A DNA stretch of 64,000 nt, taken from positions 384,865 through 448,864 of the forward strand of contig MNCI01022060.1 of NCBI GenBank assembly GCA_015680685.1, given 5' to 3'. Under the pieces are notes generated by a model. The model did not search any database, was not told where the DNA came from, and saw only the letters and a list, made by a program, of their open reading frames with translations. Numbering within the stretch: the first letter of the stretch is position 1; each line of letters opens with the position of its first letter. Both the position numbers and the translations under genes were made by a program. Positions 1 to 13,924 of the stretch are shown piece after piece. The stretch comes from Gnetum montanum (lineage: Eukaryota; Streptophyta; Gnetopsida; Gnetales; Gnetaceae).

Positions 1-2160
1 GTACTTTACTAAATTTTTCACTTTCTTTCTACTTTTTCACATTTCGTAATACATTTTTTTCATTCTTTTATACTTTTCAATTTTCTAATAATTTCTTAAT
101 TTCTTCACATTTTTCAATTCTTTAATGATTTTTCATTCTTTTATATTTATCATTCTCTTCATATTTTTCATACTTTGTTTTCATTTTCTTTGTAAATATT
201 TTTTATTTCTAATAAAACACACCAATAATAAGGGGAGATGTAGTCAAATAAGATAAATATTTCTCTATGTTATCAAGTCATAAGGGACTAATTATTTATA
301 CAGTGAGACTACAACATTCATCGATCCATTCCATTAATAATAGGTCCTTACCATGGACATAATGATTTTCTTTCCATCATAAAACTAAGAATAAATTTGT
401 GATCATTATGCCTAGATAAAAGAGTGAAGCACCAAGTGGGAATCCAAAGGGTGTGACACTAAGAGGATTTGTGGATTCTCTTGGATTATTGTTGTGAGTT
501 CTATCCTATTGCTTAGGCTGTATTATATCATTGAAGGTATAATGAAAAATGGGAGTAAGAGTACAATAAGTGATACCTTACCATGTCACTAGAAAGACAT
601 GTTACCCATGCTTGAAGGTAGTCCTATGGTAAGGTTGACATAGTTAAAAATAAAAACTATGCATAGAATAAATTTCTAGGGGTATCACTAGAAAGGAATC
701 TTACCCATGCCTAAAAGTAGGTAGCTTCTTAAAAATAAAGAAAATAGGTGCAATCAATAAACTCCTCCCTTGGGCAATGCACCAACTGACAATACTCCTT
801 GCAACAATGATAGTCTTATAGTTGTACCTTTAAGAGATGAAATAATGCAATGTCACTAGAATGTGGTCTGGACTTGGTTTGCATGTTGGATAGAAAGGCT
901 AACAATTATTTTTTAACTACTAATAAAACACAAGAATTCATTATGCCTATGGTAAGACACCTCATGTCCTAGTTTCTACAATCCCTTCTAAGTCCATCTC
1001 ATCTCACTATATGAATAATTACAACTTGTGGTTTTGTGTAACAAGGTATAATTTTTCCAACCTGGTGATACTAACATGTTTGTTTTTCTAAATATGTATG
1101 TGTTCCATTAAATTCCTTGAGTTCCTAAGGACACTTTTAGGTGTGGTTATACAAGGATAGTAAGGGTTGAAGCTTGCTTTCGAAAAGATCCACTTGTCTA
1201 ACTATTGTATCTTATACCTAGCAAGCAATTCCACATCATCTTGTACCTTTCTAAAGTAATAAATATCAATAAATACTTTCCTTAACATTTAATAAATATA
1301 TTCTAATAACAAGAATTCATTACCCATCTCATCCATCTTATAAACACTTACTAAACTTTTATATAGCCCAAGATTCCTTCTTCATACACTTCATATGCCA
1401 AAATCTTAAAAAGTATACATCATTCATAGCCCAAGACATTCTAGACATGTTTCACTCTTGCAAACATCTATTTTGACTCTTTTTTTCCAAACTTTCCAAA
1501 GAAATTTTACAAGGTGATATGATAGTTATGATATCAGATTGCCTCCAATATTGTAGGTATGATATATGATCTATGATATTGTGTATATAAAAATTATATA
1601 TAGCATGAGGAGTTGGCAAAATTTTTTACATTATACATTTATAAGAAGCTAAGTTTTGCCATTTTTTTCTTTTAGAGCTATGACATGCTAGCTTCTAGAG
1701 GCCATAACTTCATCCTCCTACCTTCAATTTTAGAAATTCTTGAATACTATTGATCCTAGAGCTCTTAACCTAGTCATGGGAGGTGTTTAGCATGATATCA
1801 TTAAAATTTGAGTTAGAATTTTTCTAACATCTAGAAGGTATTATATGGGTAAGTACAAAGGGAAAATGAAAATTTTAAATAATAATCAATCATATTAAAT
1901 CCAAAAAATACTTAAAATAATCTTTCTAATGCACCATATTAACTATTTAGGCCATAATCAAGAGAAAAATTGATAATTGTGAAAGATAATATGGAAAAAA
2001 ACATTTTAAAGGGTTCCATTTTGAAATTTTTCTAACTCTATAATCATGATAAGATAAGAACTTGATTTAACTCAGGATACAAGTAATAGAAAGAGCTATT
2101 AAGAATTGATGTAAACATTTTAATAATTTACAAACCTTTGATGATTATAGAGGGTTCCAA
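1..2160. other. AT-rich sequence without a gene
   Basis: No reading frame longer than a few dozen codons and no recognisable protein similarity is seen on either strand. The first 190 bases are a T-rich low-complexity tract made of variants of ttttcattctttta. The remainder is unremarkable AT-rich DNA, probably old transposon debris. Confidence 0.6.
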
Positions 2161-4895
2161 AAAGAGGAGGAATAGGAGGCCCCTCATAGCTAGTAAGCAA
2201 AAGAACAAGAGGCCATGGAAGAGGCCATACAAGAAAATAAGTCCTACAAGTAGAACTTGTAGAATAGGAGGCTCAATCCTTTAACATTAATTAGGAAACT
2301 CCTACTACAGATAATTTAGGCCTAGGTAGAGGTAGAAGAGCCACAAGCATTAGCAGAAGAACAATGCCTCACACTATCACCAGACTATCTCCAAATCATC
2401 CAAGAGAAAACGATCATGTCTACAATTATCATGTAGTTGAACTTTGGTCCATTCATGAAATTTGCTCTAGAAATGGTGAAGATACAAGTCCAAGTATCAG
2501 TGTTATGGACTAAGCTTACAAGCAGTGAGAAATGATATCTAGAGGAGACATACCAATTCTAGCATAACAAAGAGGCATATGCAATAGTGCAAATCAAGGA
2601 AGTCTCAGTATCCAATTTAATAAAGGTAATTGCTAAAGTACGTAATGTGCCTAATGAAGGGGCAAAGTTAGCATATATTTCCACTAGATTAGATATATAT
2701 ATGAGAAAATTTTGGTTGTAGGAAGGATATGGAAAAGATGAAAAGGATTACAATGAGCTAACTCTTGAAGAGAGAATCTACTTCAAAATTGGCACATACC
2801 ACTTGTTTCTCAAAAAAGGATTAGATAAAATATCAACATATGCAGCCAAAGGGAGTGTGATCTTAATGGAAAAGTTTAATGCAAACAACACACACCTCTA
2901 CTTCATGGAAATCCAAAGGTAGTTTGAGGAGAAGAAAGCTATGCAAGTATATTGGAATCCTAGGGTATACCAATGACATCCTTAGGAAAGCTCAGAATGC
3001 TTCTTACATTGAAATGCTCAAACCAATACCACAAAAGAAGGACTTTGTGGAGAAGCAAAGAGATACTAGGGAAACCACAAAAACTACTAAGAAAAAAGAG
3101 TAAGTAGGGCCTAGTGGCCAACAGTAGTAACAAGAATAGCAATAATAACAAGAGTAATAATAGTAGTAAGTTCAACCACCACTGCCACAAGTTTATAAGT
3201 CATGAATGAGTCATATGTAGTAAATTGTAGAGATTATCAGTTGGGGAAAACGTGAGGAGGCCAACCTATATAAAGTCATCGATAGTGCCATTCAATCCAC
3301 AATTTTCAAAAATCTTGTTAGTGGAAAATATCTTATTGTAGTTAGAATGAGGAAACCAATGGTCATAATAGATTTCTGGAAACACTACATTATTCCAAGT
3401 GGTGGTAGAGACTAGAAAAGAAGCCATAGTTACTGTTGTGCAAAACTAAGATATAATGAGAGCCATAGAAGTGATCAAAAATCACATAAAAGAATAATTC
3501 AATGTATCTATTATGCTACCAGCTAATCTATTTGAAGCTAGGAATGCTCAAATATTAGCTAGTACCTCAATGAATCCTATATATCACGAAGATGTGATTA
3601 ATAGACTATTGTAGATGATATAGGTCATGAAAATCCTTTTGACATCCCAAGTGATGTCATTGCAGTACAATCATAATTAATAGGAACCAAGGGTAGGCTA
3701 GTCATGGTAGAAACTAGGGAAAAGCATGTAGAAAATGAAATTCATAGATTACAAGAAACGCTTGTAACCCTGAGAGCTAAATAAAGAGATCCAACATAAT
3801 ATGTTATGCTTAACCAACTAGAGATGTTCAGAATAGAATAGATTAATCACCTCATGGAGCATCACAAGTAGGTGGAGAATGAGAAGAAGAAAGTGGTGTG
3901 AAATGCCTCAGTAGTAGAATCATAGACATAGGCACATGCTAAGGCACTCATTGCATTACAGGAGGAAAACAAGAAAATCACTATAGATAATGCTAGGCTA
4001 ACTAATGTAGAGAAGTAGAAGAATGTTCTTAAAGAGAGCATCTATTAATTAAGAGAATAAGTGATAAGGTTCAACCAATATATAAACCACCTAGCATGAG
4101 AAAATAAAACCCTCTCAATGAAGGAGGTACGTACCATTCAACAGATATCAACAATTGAAATAGACACATGGGAAAATAAAGGAAAGAGGCACGAAAGGCT
4201 CAAAGAATACTTCTTTGTTCAACTGGGCATGTACAAGAAAATCAATGAGAAGGAAATCCAAATAGTAAAGGCCTAGATCAATTCCATTTTAGCATAGAAT
4301 CTAGATTGGTAGTCCATCTTGGATTGCTATGCTCATGTCTACCAAGCAGAGATCAAAAACAAAAACATGAAAATAGAAGATTTAACAAAATACATGAGGT
4401 TAGAAAACCTACAATATGCTAACTTATCCATGTTAATAATAGGCAGGCCTAGAAATGAGCTAGAACAACAAGTTGTGGCCATATATGCATAAGAAGGAAT
4501 TTTTTGATCAAAAAGATGCTTTGGAAAAGCTTCATGTTGAAAATTCTGAGCTAGAAGTAGTGAAGACTAGTTATCAAGAATAGAAAGATGTTGCAAGTAA
4601 CCTTGCTAAAAGAAAGTCAGATTATCAAGAGTTTCACAAAATGGCCAAAGCATTTGAAGAAGAAAGGAGGAAGTTTACAATGTGATACATAAAGGTAAAT
4701 AAAATGTTCCCATAGTTGCCTTGTCCATGGGATGTACCAGCTCTATCACACATTGCACAACAAGCATGGATAGTGCATGAGCCTAGAATAGAGGAAGAAA
4801 AAATTTTGGAATTACTTAACAAATATAAAATTCAGAGGCTTGATGACAAGGGAAAGCAGTTGATGGAGGAGTTACCACCACCAAGCAATACTTAG
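2161..4895 (+). pseudogene. decayed long coiled-coil reading frame, unrecognised
   Basis: One + strand frame can be read from 2161 to about 2973 (some 270 codons) with only a handful of in-frame TAG/TAA/TGA. Reading then breaks up and resumes from about 3613 to 4489, then in another frame to a stop at 4893-4895. The visible protein is rich in Glu, Lys, Gln, Asn and Leu in the second half (for example KALIALQEENKKITIDNARL and LENLQYANLSML), which suggests extended coiled coil. The first part includes NELTLEERIYFKIGTYHLF. Most stops are TAG or TAA where Gln would suit, as expected of C-to-T decay. I do not recognise the family. It could be an accessory ORF of a retroelement or a dead host gene. 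A TATA-containing block follows 330 bp downstream. Confidence 0.45.
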
Positions 4896-5126
4896 GTTAC
4901 ATTGAGCTTTATTAATTTTGATTTGTTTTATTGTTTTATCATAAAATTATGTCAAATTTTGTAAAATACCATTGTGGCATTTAGTGTGTTGTACATAGTC
5001 AATCAGTCCTAAATAGCCAAGCCTACTTTCCAATTTTTTGAGGGACACTAGCCTCATTATGTTTTAATTTAAGGATGAGTTTCTAGTCAGCCATGGAGGT
5101 ATGATAAAGTAAAATTTTTTCCAACA

Positions 5127-5236
5127 ATGATATCATAATAATGATATCATATCAACAATGTCTTTTATTTAATATCGTAGCACATGCTATGTCATCATTG
5201 ATATGATATCTCAGGATGTGTGTAGCCCTATAAATA
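5127..5236 (+). promoter_or_regulatory. promoter-like block: paired ATGATATCAT palindromes and TATA box
   Basis: Two perfect copies of the palindrome ATGATATCAT lie at 5127-5136 and 5141-5150, with further gatatgatatc variants near 5200. A TATAAATA box is at 5229-5236. This arrangement resembles the U3/R part of an LTR, but no second copy was found, so element boundaries cannot be set. A host promoter is the alternative, though no gene is seen downstream. Confidence 0.3.
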
Positions 5237-6300
5237 TGACACTTAAGCACACAGATCTAGAAAAGTTTCATTTCACTAGTATTGGAACTCTATTAGTTTT
5301 ATTCCATGAACTTAGACTTAGCAATTAGAAGTGTGAATGCTCATAGTTTTATGTGACCTAGTGAACAAAGTATTTATTTGAACATCTTGTACTTGGGCAC
5401 AAGTGTGATCGATAATAAAAATCAAGCTATTTCATACTATTGTAGCATTCTTCTAGTTTCTTATTTTACTTAGAATAATATTTCCTTTTTTCTAGCTTAT
5501 TCCAAAGTACACTTTACTTTTACTATTGCTAGTATGTGGAATTGGTACAACTAATTTCGAGCATAAAGTGTGATCATTTGGTAATCTAGTAGTATTATCG
5601 TTTTGTTTGCCTAGTAGCAAAGTACTTGGTAATCCTAGTAATGATTACATAAGCCCAAGATGTTTGCAGAAAATTAGCAATAGATATCCATCATCTTAGG
5701 CTAAGATAGATTTGTGACCTATTTTACTTAGACTTATGAAATTACTTTCATTTTTACCATGCTTACTAAAAGTACAAACGACCACTCAACATCAGATATC
5801 ATATGCCTCATGATGAGCTAAACCATACACATAAAATTCACTAGATCTATGTTGGAAGACAACAATATCGAACTTAAACTAATTGCTAGCATATTAACAT
5901 TTCCTTATCCATAGTTTACAATCTATTTGTGCATGAATTCCTATGACCTTTATGATGGATGTTGGATTGCTTCACCATTCATCAATAAGCTTGTGATTGT
6001 CATGTTAACCGAAATAGTAACAAACTAGATTAAGGCAATACCACTTCCTAAGAAAAGAATACATCCAAGAATTCCTCTAATTTATTTACAAATCACTAGA
6101 AATTCACCATGAAAGGTGCTACTAAACTCTATATAGGTCTTAAATACATGATAAAGTATTTTATCATGACCTCATCATTACTCTCCATATAGGGTACAAA
6201 CTCAATTAGTTAAAGGCACATTGTGTTATACTCAAATATAGTAAGGTCCATAAATTTTTTTTAAAAAATTCGTTGGTATTAGATATGTTAAACTTCTTTG

Positions 6301-6322
6301 ATATATATATATATATATATAT
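6301..6322. repeat. (AT)11 microsatellite
   Basis: Eleven perfect AT dinucleotides. Confidence 0.9.
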
Positions 6323-9300
6323 TAATACCACTAAAAATCAATATTTTCCACCTTCATATCTTTGCAACCCTTAGTTTCTCTTGTGTAGTGTCACCAATGG
6401 TTACTAGTCCTTTGAGTTGACAAGTTTCTAGATGTGTTTTTTAGACTTTGATATATCTTATGAGCTTTCTATTTTCTTTAACCATTCTAATGCTTCTACA
6501 AGATACTTATATCATTCAAAGATGGATGATCCTAATCACCTAAATTATTTAATTAAGATATTTTCAATCTACTACCTACTATCCTTAGGTAGATTCTCAT
6601 TATTATTTTTACTTCCACTAGCTATACTAGGATAATTTTAGTTCCTTCAATAAGCCAACATTTTATAAAGCACATCATCTTTAGAGAGCTTCCTATTGGA
6701 TTATTCAATTTTTTTTTCTTAAGGTTTTTTGGACTCTTCTCCATGACATTTCCTAATAATCATAAGTCCAAAAGATTCTTATTAACCTTAAGCTCTAATA
6801 TTAACTTATAATTCCCTTCAATATGAGCTTAGGATAAAAATACATTACTTAAAAGTGTAATGTAATCAAATTAATAAAAGAAATAAGTAAAAGCTATAAG
6901 GAAATTTGCATAAGGAAATAATTATAAAAACTAAATAATAAGAAAAATCCCTTGAGCAAAAGAAATCCCTAAAAGCAAATGAAATGAAACCAATAAAAAA
7001 ATAGATAATGACCCCTAGGTTTAACCTAACCCATATAATAAAAAATATCAATTTATTAATCATAATGCCTATAAAAATAGAACATCCAAAATATATTGGG
7101 TATCAAACTTAAAAAAATATTTACACTAAAAATAAAATTCAGAGTACAAAAGAAGAGAAGTATTATAGAGAGGAGAAACTTCAAATCAACAAAGAGGAAA
7201 GTCCTAATAATTTTTCTCATATAAAAACCCTCCTAAGACCCCACTTAGTAGGATAAGCACTATTTCTGTAGGTGATGATTCTTAGAATCAATCTTAAAAA
7301 GCCTTCCCTCTAGGATAGGAAATCAAGCATTGCATAAAAAGATTAAATTTCAATGAAGGGGGAGGATTACCCCACCATGTTAATAAAATCAACATTATTA
7401 ACATTATTAAAAGATATTATCTTCATATATTAACTAATAGCTACAAATAAATTATTAATAGTTGAAGCATCTTAAGCATGTTATGCATTGTGAAGATTTG
7501 GCAAGTAATCACCAATAGATAGACTTTCTCAATGTTTTTTTTTATTATGAAGAACCATTTGAAGACCATCTAAATCAACAATAGATTTATGTGAGACCTT
7601 AAGAACAAATATCTTTTTCTTGACAATTATTAAATAATTTTTTGAAATTTATTTCACTAGAATTTTTCGCAAAGATACATTTTCTTAAACAATAGTAGAA
7701 GAAAAGGGTGGGCTAATTGTCAAAACATCATTAGAAGAAATTATTGTAAGATCTATACAACCTATATAAAAAATTGTAGTTGGGTTTACAACATTTGATC
7801 TTAGTAGTGTTTATAGTAGTTTGGTTCTAATGCACTTACATACTATTTTTTTGCAACATAAAATGAGATGAAACAAACATATGATCTTCTCAATGATAAT
7901 AGTAACATGACTTTGTAAAATTGTAATAAATAAGCTTTTACATAATCAATTCTAGTAGCATGTAGAAAAATTTCTTGCATAAGCAAATCAAGATTTACCT
8001 CAATCATATATTGAATTCTACAAAGACTACTAGCTATATCTAGGATTTCAAAATGCTTGATTGGCCCAATTTGAGAGACAATAATCCTTTAAATTTTTTC
8101 AAAAATCAATGGAAGATTTAGCAATTTAATAAAATAAATAACCTTTCAAAACTCCAAAGAGGTTGGATTTAAAAAGAGATTCCACTTTCAAATAATTAAT
8201 AAAGCATGATAATGATTGAAAACACCAATATAAAGAATCTTAGAAATCATCATTAAATCAAAAAATTACACCAACAAAAATAATTTTGATAAATAAAATT
8301 CATGAGTAACATCAAATCCTTGATCTTTCCAAAAGTAAATTTAATGAACTCAAAACACTTGAAAAACAAGGTAAATAGCCTAGAATTTTCAAAAAAAAAA
8401 AAACATATCTTCTAGAAATTTTCTGAGTAATAGTTTCATATAAATCATTAGGTAACTTGTAGAATGACAAAGAACTAGTAAATCTGCTTAAAGGATTACT
8501 TGCTGAATATGGTGGCATTACATGTAATTTCAAAAAGATTTACTAACAAATATCAGATCTACTCTAAACATCCAAAATATAAAGAAAAGATAGGTAGAAA
8601 TAATAAAATTATCTAGAAACATTAAAATGTTACACATGATTTTAAAATATTGAAAATATAATTCAAATGTGAGAGAATGATTAATTAAATTGCATTAATA
8701 TGGAGATACTAGTTACCATGTTACACATTTAATTCATCTACAAACATGAAGTCAATAATATGGATTACACCAAAATAGGTAGTTCCTATAACAACTTGTA
8801 TTTTGGGCATCCTTGATATGTATGATTTTTGTAAAATTTTCGATGCTTATGCTTGTCTGTTCTCTATGCCTATTTTGGTTTGGTATATTTTTATGTGTTG
8901 AACTATGATGATGAGCTTTTGGATGCCTAGTTGCTTGCATAATATTATGTCTTTCTTAATATTTAATTATACAAACATTTTTATTACCATCTAGCAAGTG
9001 TGCACCAATCCTATTTTTGAGTGTGGCAAGATTTCATGAGGATTGGTTATGAGCATTGTATGGCATGTGATTTTTGATTTTTTTAAATATTATTCATTTC
9101 TTTTTTTTCTAGAGTGCATGATATGATCTAGTGGATATGTGGTTGATGGCCCATATATGTATACATGTATATTTATAGATATTTTTATATAGATCTATCT
9201 TACTTCTCTATATTGAGAGGTTTTGGATTAAACTTTTAGCAGTATAGATTTTATGGTAGTTTTCTCTTTTAATTATTATGGCATGTGAGGAAGTTATGTG

Positions 9301-9668
9301 AGTGGGAGAGGAAGTAATGTTTAAGATGAAAATTATTTTTGGTATTATTCTTTTAATTTTATATTAGTTTGAACAATTGGTATTTCCTCTCATTTCACTA
9401 TTTTCTTGGTTAATCTCCATGAAAACTCCCATAGTTTAATTCTTCCTTATACTTTGATCATGTGGAAGAGGTTCTATGGAAACTTTAAGCTAGGAAGTGC
9501 TAGTGGATTGTAAATCAATTATGTGGATTACTTGGATCATTGCAATTTACTCTCCTCTATTGAAACTTTCATCATTAAAATTCAAGATGAGATGTATTGG
9601 CTTCTTCACCATTTATAATTAAGGTTCTCATCTACATTATTAGGATGAATATTGTGTAATTTTTCTAT

Positions 9669-9714
9669 ATGGATGTGATGATGTTTGATTGATGGATGTG
9701 ATGATGTTTGATTG
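9669..9714. repeat. perfect 23-bp tandem duplication
   Basis: The 23-bp unit starting ATGGATGTGATGATG occurs twice head to tail (9669-9691, 9692-9714) without a mismatch, so it is a recent slippage event compared with the surrounding decayed DNA. Confidence 0.85.
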
Positions 9715-10354
9715 ATGGACCTTTATTTAAATGATTAGAATGTCATTTTTCTAGATTTTTTATAGATAATTAATGGAAATATTCTACTATTTTTCAACTA
9801 ATTTTAGGTGTGGATTTTTCTGAAATCATTCTAATAATTTTTGTGGGGTTAGGTTTTGCAGTTTGTGAGCTTCACGATTATAATTGAATGTTAGGACTAT
9901 TATGATTTCTATATGGATGCAATTTGGAATGTTGAGAATGAAGAGATGTGGTTATTTCTTTCCATGATGATTGGTTTGGAGTCTTGGAGATTCTATTTAA
10001 CTTAGTATCTTCCTTAGATTAATTATTCTCTATTTCCATCATAACATGCTCATCGAGATTTATTAGTTGCATATGAGAATTTTTGAATTTATCTTTCAAT
10101 TATAATATTATGAATTGGATTGCTTGATTGTCAATCTTTTTGTTTTTTCTATTGAACCCTTTCGAACCTAATAATCATGTCAATTTCAGTTTTTGTTTCA
10201 TTAATTCAATTTTGGGGATTATCCTTGTTTATGTTGATCCTTGATCTTGGGGATATGATGCTCATACTTGCTATTTCATTTTCCATCCTCATTATTTTGG
10301 AGTTTTCCTAGCTATTTTCTCATCTTTCCTAGCCCAAACAAAATGTTATAGACC

Positions 10355-10650
10355 TTTGCTAGATGTCCCACTCACAAGTTAATTTTTCTACTAAGACGTC
10401 TTCACTTAGGATGAGACATCTTAACCTAGACTGATACATCTCTAGTCTTACTAAGACTTATCACTTAAATGTCTTAGGTTATCTTGAGACATCTCACAAT
10501 TGCTAGAGATATTTAACCTTCTCATGAGATGTCTCACTTGAGACATCTCTAATTTTCCATAGATATCTCATGAGCATCCTAGACATCCCTATATTTCTTG
10601 AGATGTCTCTTGATTTCCAATACATCTCTTGGTTTATAAAACATCTCCCC
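10355..10650. repeat. tract rich in GAGACATCTC / GAGATGTCTC
   Basis: About a dozen exact or near copies of the decamer GAGACATCTC and of its reverse complement GAGATGTCTC are scattered over 300 bp, at irregular spacing. Because both orientations occur, neighbouring copies can pair as inverted repeats. Confidence 0.6.
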
Positions 10651-13600
10651 TACAAGTCCAATTCTATCATAAACTTGGATTTTGTGAAGTTTCATCATTT
10701 GTTTTAGTCTATAATGTGGATTTCTTGGTCTCTATGCTTCTAGATTCCTATCAAATCCTTCATATTTCTTGAACTAACATTGATCTTTATTGGGTCTTTC
10801 ATTATTAGATTATCCCCTTTGCTTGATCAATTGTCAGTTGGATGAATCTTCATGAATGGTGTATTTTCACAGTTTGTTGTGATATTCATCTCATTTTATT
10901 TGATCATTCAAAAATTTATTGTAATCATTCCCATGACATTCTTCCATTAATTCATTTTATTGGAATCTCATATTTATTACACAAGTTTAAACTAAGCAAA
11001 TATTTATTATAATGAACATTAACCCATATGAGATGGTTGTTCATGATTTTGGTCCTTTCCATGTTGTTATAGAATTTCCCTTTCAGTATCTTGATCATGT
11101 TCTTCAATTATGAATTTTATTGAGATATTAGGATATTGTTGAGATCTTTTGGCTATTGAGTTTGATTCTCTATGATATTGAACTTTTCATATGTTGGATT
11201 TTGGATGATGATGACATGTGATTCTATGGACTAGTTTCCTCATGAGGATTTGTTGGATCATTGGGTCTCTTAATAAGATGAAATCTCTTATTTTGTTATT
11301 GCCCTCCACCATAAATCTAGATGTCATGTTTGTAGGTTGTTTGATTATCAGATTATGGAGCTAGCATTGGGTTTGTATGGATAGTTGGAGATGGGCTTCC
11401 TTGAGATGATTTTATGATTCACCCTTACTTGGATGCATTAGTATAGTTTTCATAGAAGGACCGATCCTATATGAAATGGTGAATTCATGTCTCATTAATT
11501 ATTTTTTATTTGTGACTCCCAAACATTAGATTTGATGTCCTAGGTGACACCTCTAGCATAAATATGTTTAGGATACATCATAAGTGATGTCCTTGGTAAT
11601 TCTGTATTATCCAATTAATACTAATAATAAATCCATGCACATGATAATTTGATATTTGTCTTGGATACATATTCATTTTGGCATTGAAGAGTACACATGA
11701 CAACATGATATACATTTGACATAAAGTGTAGAACATGCTAGTATCCTTGTTTGTGGTGATGGTTGGAGTAGGCTAACCTTGGTTTTCACATTGTATAATG
11801 AATGGATGTTTTGAGTGTACATTTTTTTATTGTCTAAATGTGTGGGTATTTGTTTATGTGCTTGTTAATAACATATTTTGTAGATCAGCCATGCTCCTTG
11901 TAATTTTCATTAGATCTATCCATTCAATGATTGGAAATGTTGCCAAGGTTTGTTATGTAGATTTATACTAATAACCCATTTTATTTTTAGGTTGATTAGT
12001 TGGGAGGAGATGGGAGCTCTTGGAGAAGTTTTTATCATGATATGATCTTGATGCTATTATGTTTTAGCGTAGAACTTAATTATTATATTTTAACATTTTC
12101 AACATTGTAATAGGCTTTAATTTTCTTTTTCTATTTAGGAAATAATGGATCATGTATGGTTTAGACCTATAACATTATATTATTCATATATATTTTGGAA
12201 TTCAGTTTTGTCATTTGTGTTATCTTTTCCTTAGCATATTTATGTTTATGTCATGTTTATATTCATGCATTTCTCTATTTCATCATTTAGTTTTCTCTTT
12301 TCTTTTCTTTGGGGTCATGGCCTCATGATAGGTTCCTTTGTCTCCTTTTACTATGTAGTTTGTTCTTTCACATCTCTTGCTATGATCAATATTTTTGTTA
12401 GGGATTCTACCCAGTGTGATGCTCTTTAACCTAATGCTTAGAAAAGAGGATGTTATAGTTACTTTGAAACTAGTTTTACTAATTACAAGCTACTAAAAGT
12501 ACAATAAAATAACAGTTGGTTGGAATCATATTCATCTCTATAATTACCTGTCACCTAAGAGGAAAACAAGAGGAAATTCAATCATTGTAACTAAGTAGGA
12601 AAAATAAATTACAAATACTTCCTAAATGGTTCTAAGATAAATATCACAAAGATGAAAGATCATGCACATGGACTACTTCATCTTATATATACTAACATTT
12701 ATAAAGTAATTATTACAACCAGAAAGCATCAAATTAACATTACTTCATCATCTAGCCTTAATTATTCAACATCAAAAACTAGCATTCACTCTCAATTTCA
12801 GCATGTGCATTATTTTCAGGCTTGATTAGTACTTGATGTGCAAATTAATATTTTAAATAGGTTACTCCTACCATTACTAATATGCTTATATGACTTTATT
12901 TACATCTTTTATATCCTATGTTAAGGATAGCTGATCTTAACTAGTTTACATCGCCTTGTACTTCTAAAACCTTTTTAAAGAGTTAATTTCAAGTAGTTTA
13001 CCCTTTCCTCTATATCCAAGATGAGGCTTAAATGAACAATCCTTTCTATTATGGACTTAGAAAATGGTACTTCTTTGTTCGAGGGATTTTCATAAACTAA
13101 CTTGCCTCTTCCTTGTACTAACTCCATTAAATAACACCATCATCAATAAGAACTATAAATTCATGTTAGCAAATTATAACAAAGCATCAAATCAATCATG
13201 ATATCTTAGGGTACTGGGAAATAGATACATCCACTCTTTCTCTCTCTCTTTTGGTAAAAAGAATAAGTTATTTCTATATTCTTCCATCACTCTAAGTGTT
13301 ATACTAGGATTTTTACTTTTCAACAAATTGGTTTAACCTCAATTTAGTTTAAAAATCAAGTTTTTATATTTTTCTTTCACTTTATTCTTTCTCAATTTAA
13401 TAATACTTTTTTATGTTTCCTCACCTTAAAATTCTCATGATGTATCTAGATGTTAAGAATGACAAGTTTTACATTTTTTTGTCTTAAATACAAGTTTTAG
13501 GTTGTTTCTATGAACATTGTGACCTACAACTTGTAGTAAGCACACAATTACTTGCACAACATAGAGAAACTACTCAAATGACTCAAATAAGTTATTAAAA

Positions 13601-13924
13601 CAGAAAAATATAATCCTTATAACTTCCAAACACTCTAAGGATATAAAATATATTAAAGATATGAAACACCACCAAAATTTCATGTTGTAACCATTTTAAT
13701 CATGTAGAATTAAACCCATGAAACCCAAGGCAGGAAATTCATTGTAAATGTGAAGATTACAATCCAAGAGATGGAATTTCACATACTTTATACTTTTTGG
13801 GCTGAAAACTACCTCATAAGTGGTTAAAGCCTCATCCCCCAAGTGAAAACAGCTATGTAATGTCTATATTTGGAATGCCAAAATTGGCATTTTGACAGGA
13901 TTTATGGGGGGTATATCATTCTCT

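Larger units (their letters stand above)
5237..13924. other. long AT-rich stretch without recognisable genes
   Basis: About 8.7 kb in which I see no domain, no long frame and no LTR pair. Short frames present are not supported by motifs or by similarity within the window. Local structure is limited to an AT microsatellite, a 23-bp duplication and a decamer-rich tract, listed separately. Confidence 0.55.

Noticed and set aside
2960-3190. 76-codon - strand frame with a long Leu run
   Set aside because: It is the complement of an Asn/Ser-codon-rich stretch of the decayed + strand frame; composition alone explains it.
6301-6322. AT run as a replication origin or scaffold attachment site
   Set aside because: A plain microsatellite; nothing else supports such a role.
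8752-8940. 62-codon His-rich - frame, possibly a gag fragment
   Set aside because: No conserved motif and no neighbouring domain; too short to support.
5237-13924. Possible copia or DNA transposon remnants
   Set aside because: Translations in all frames showed no RT, integrase or transposase motif that I could recognise, and no terminal repeats were seen.
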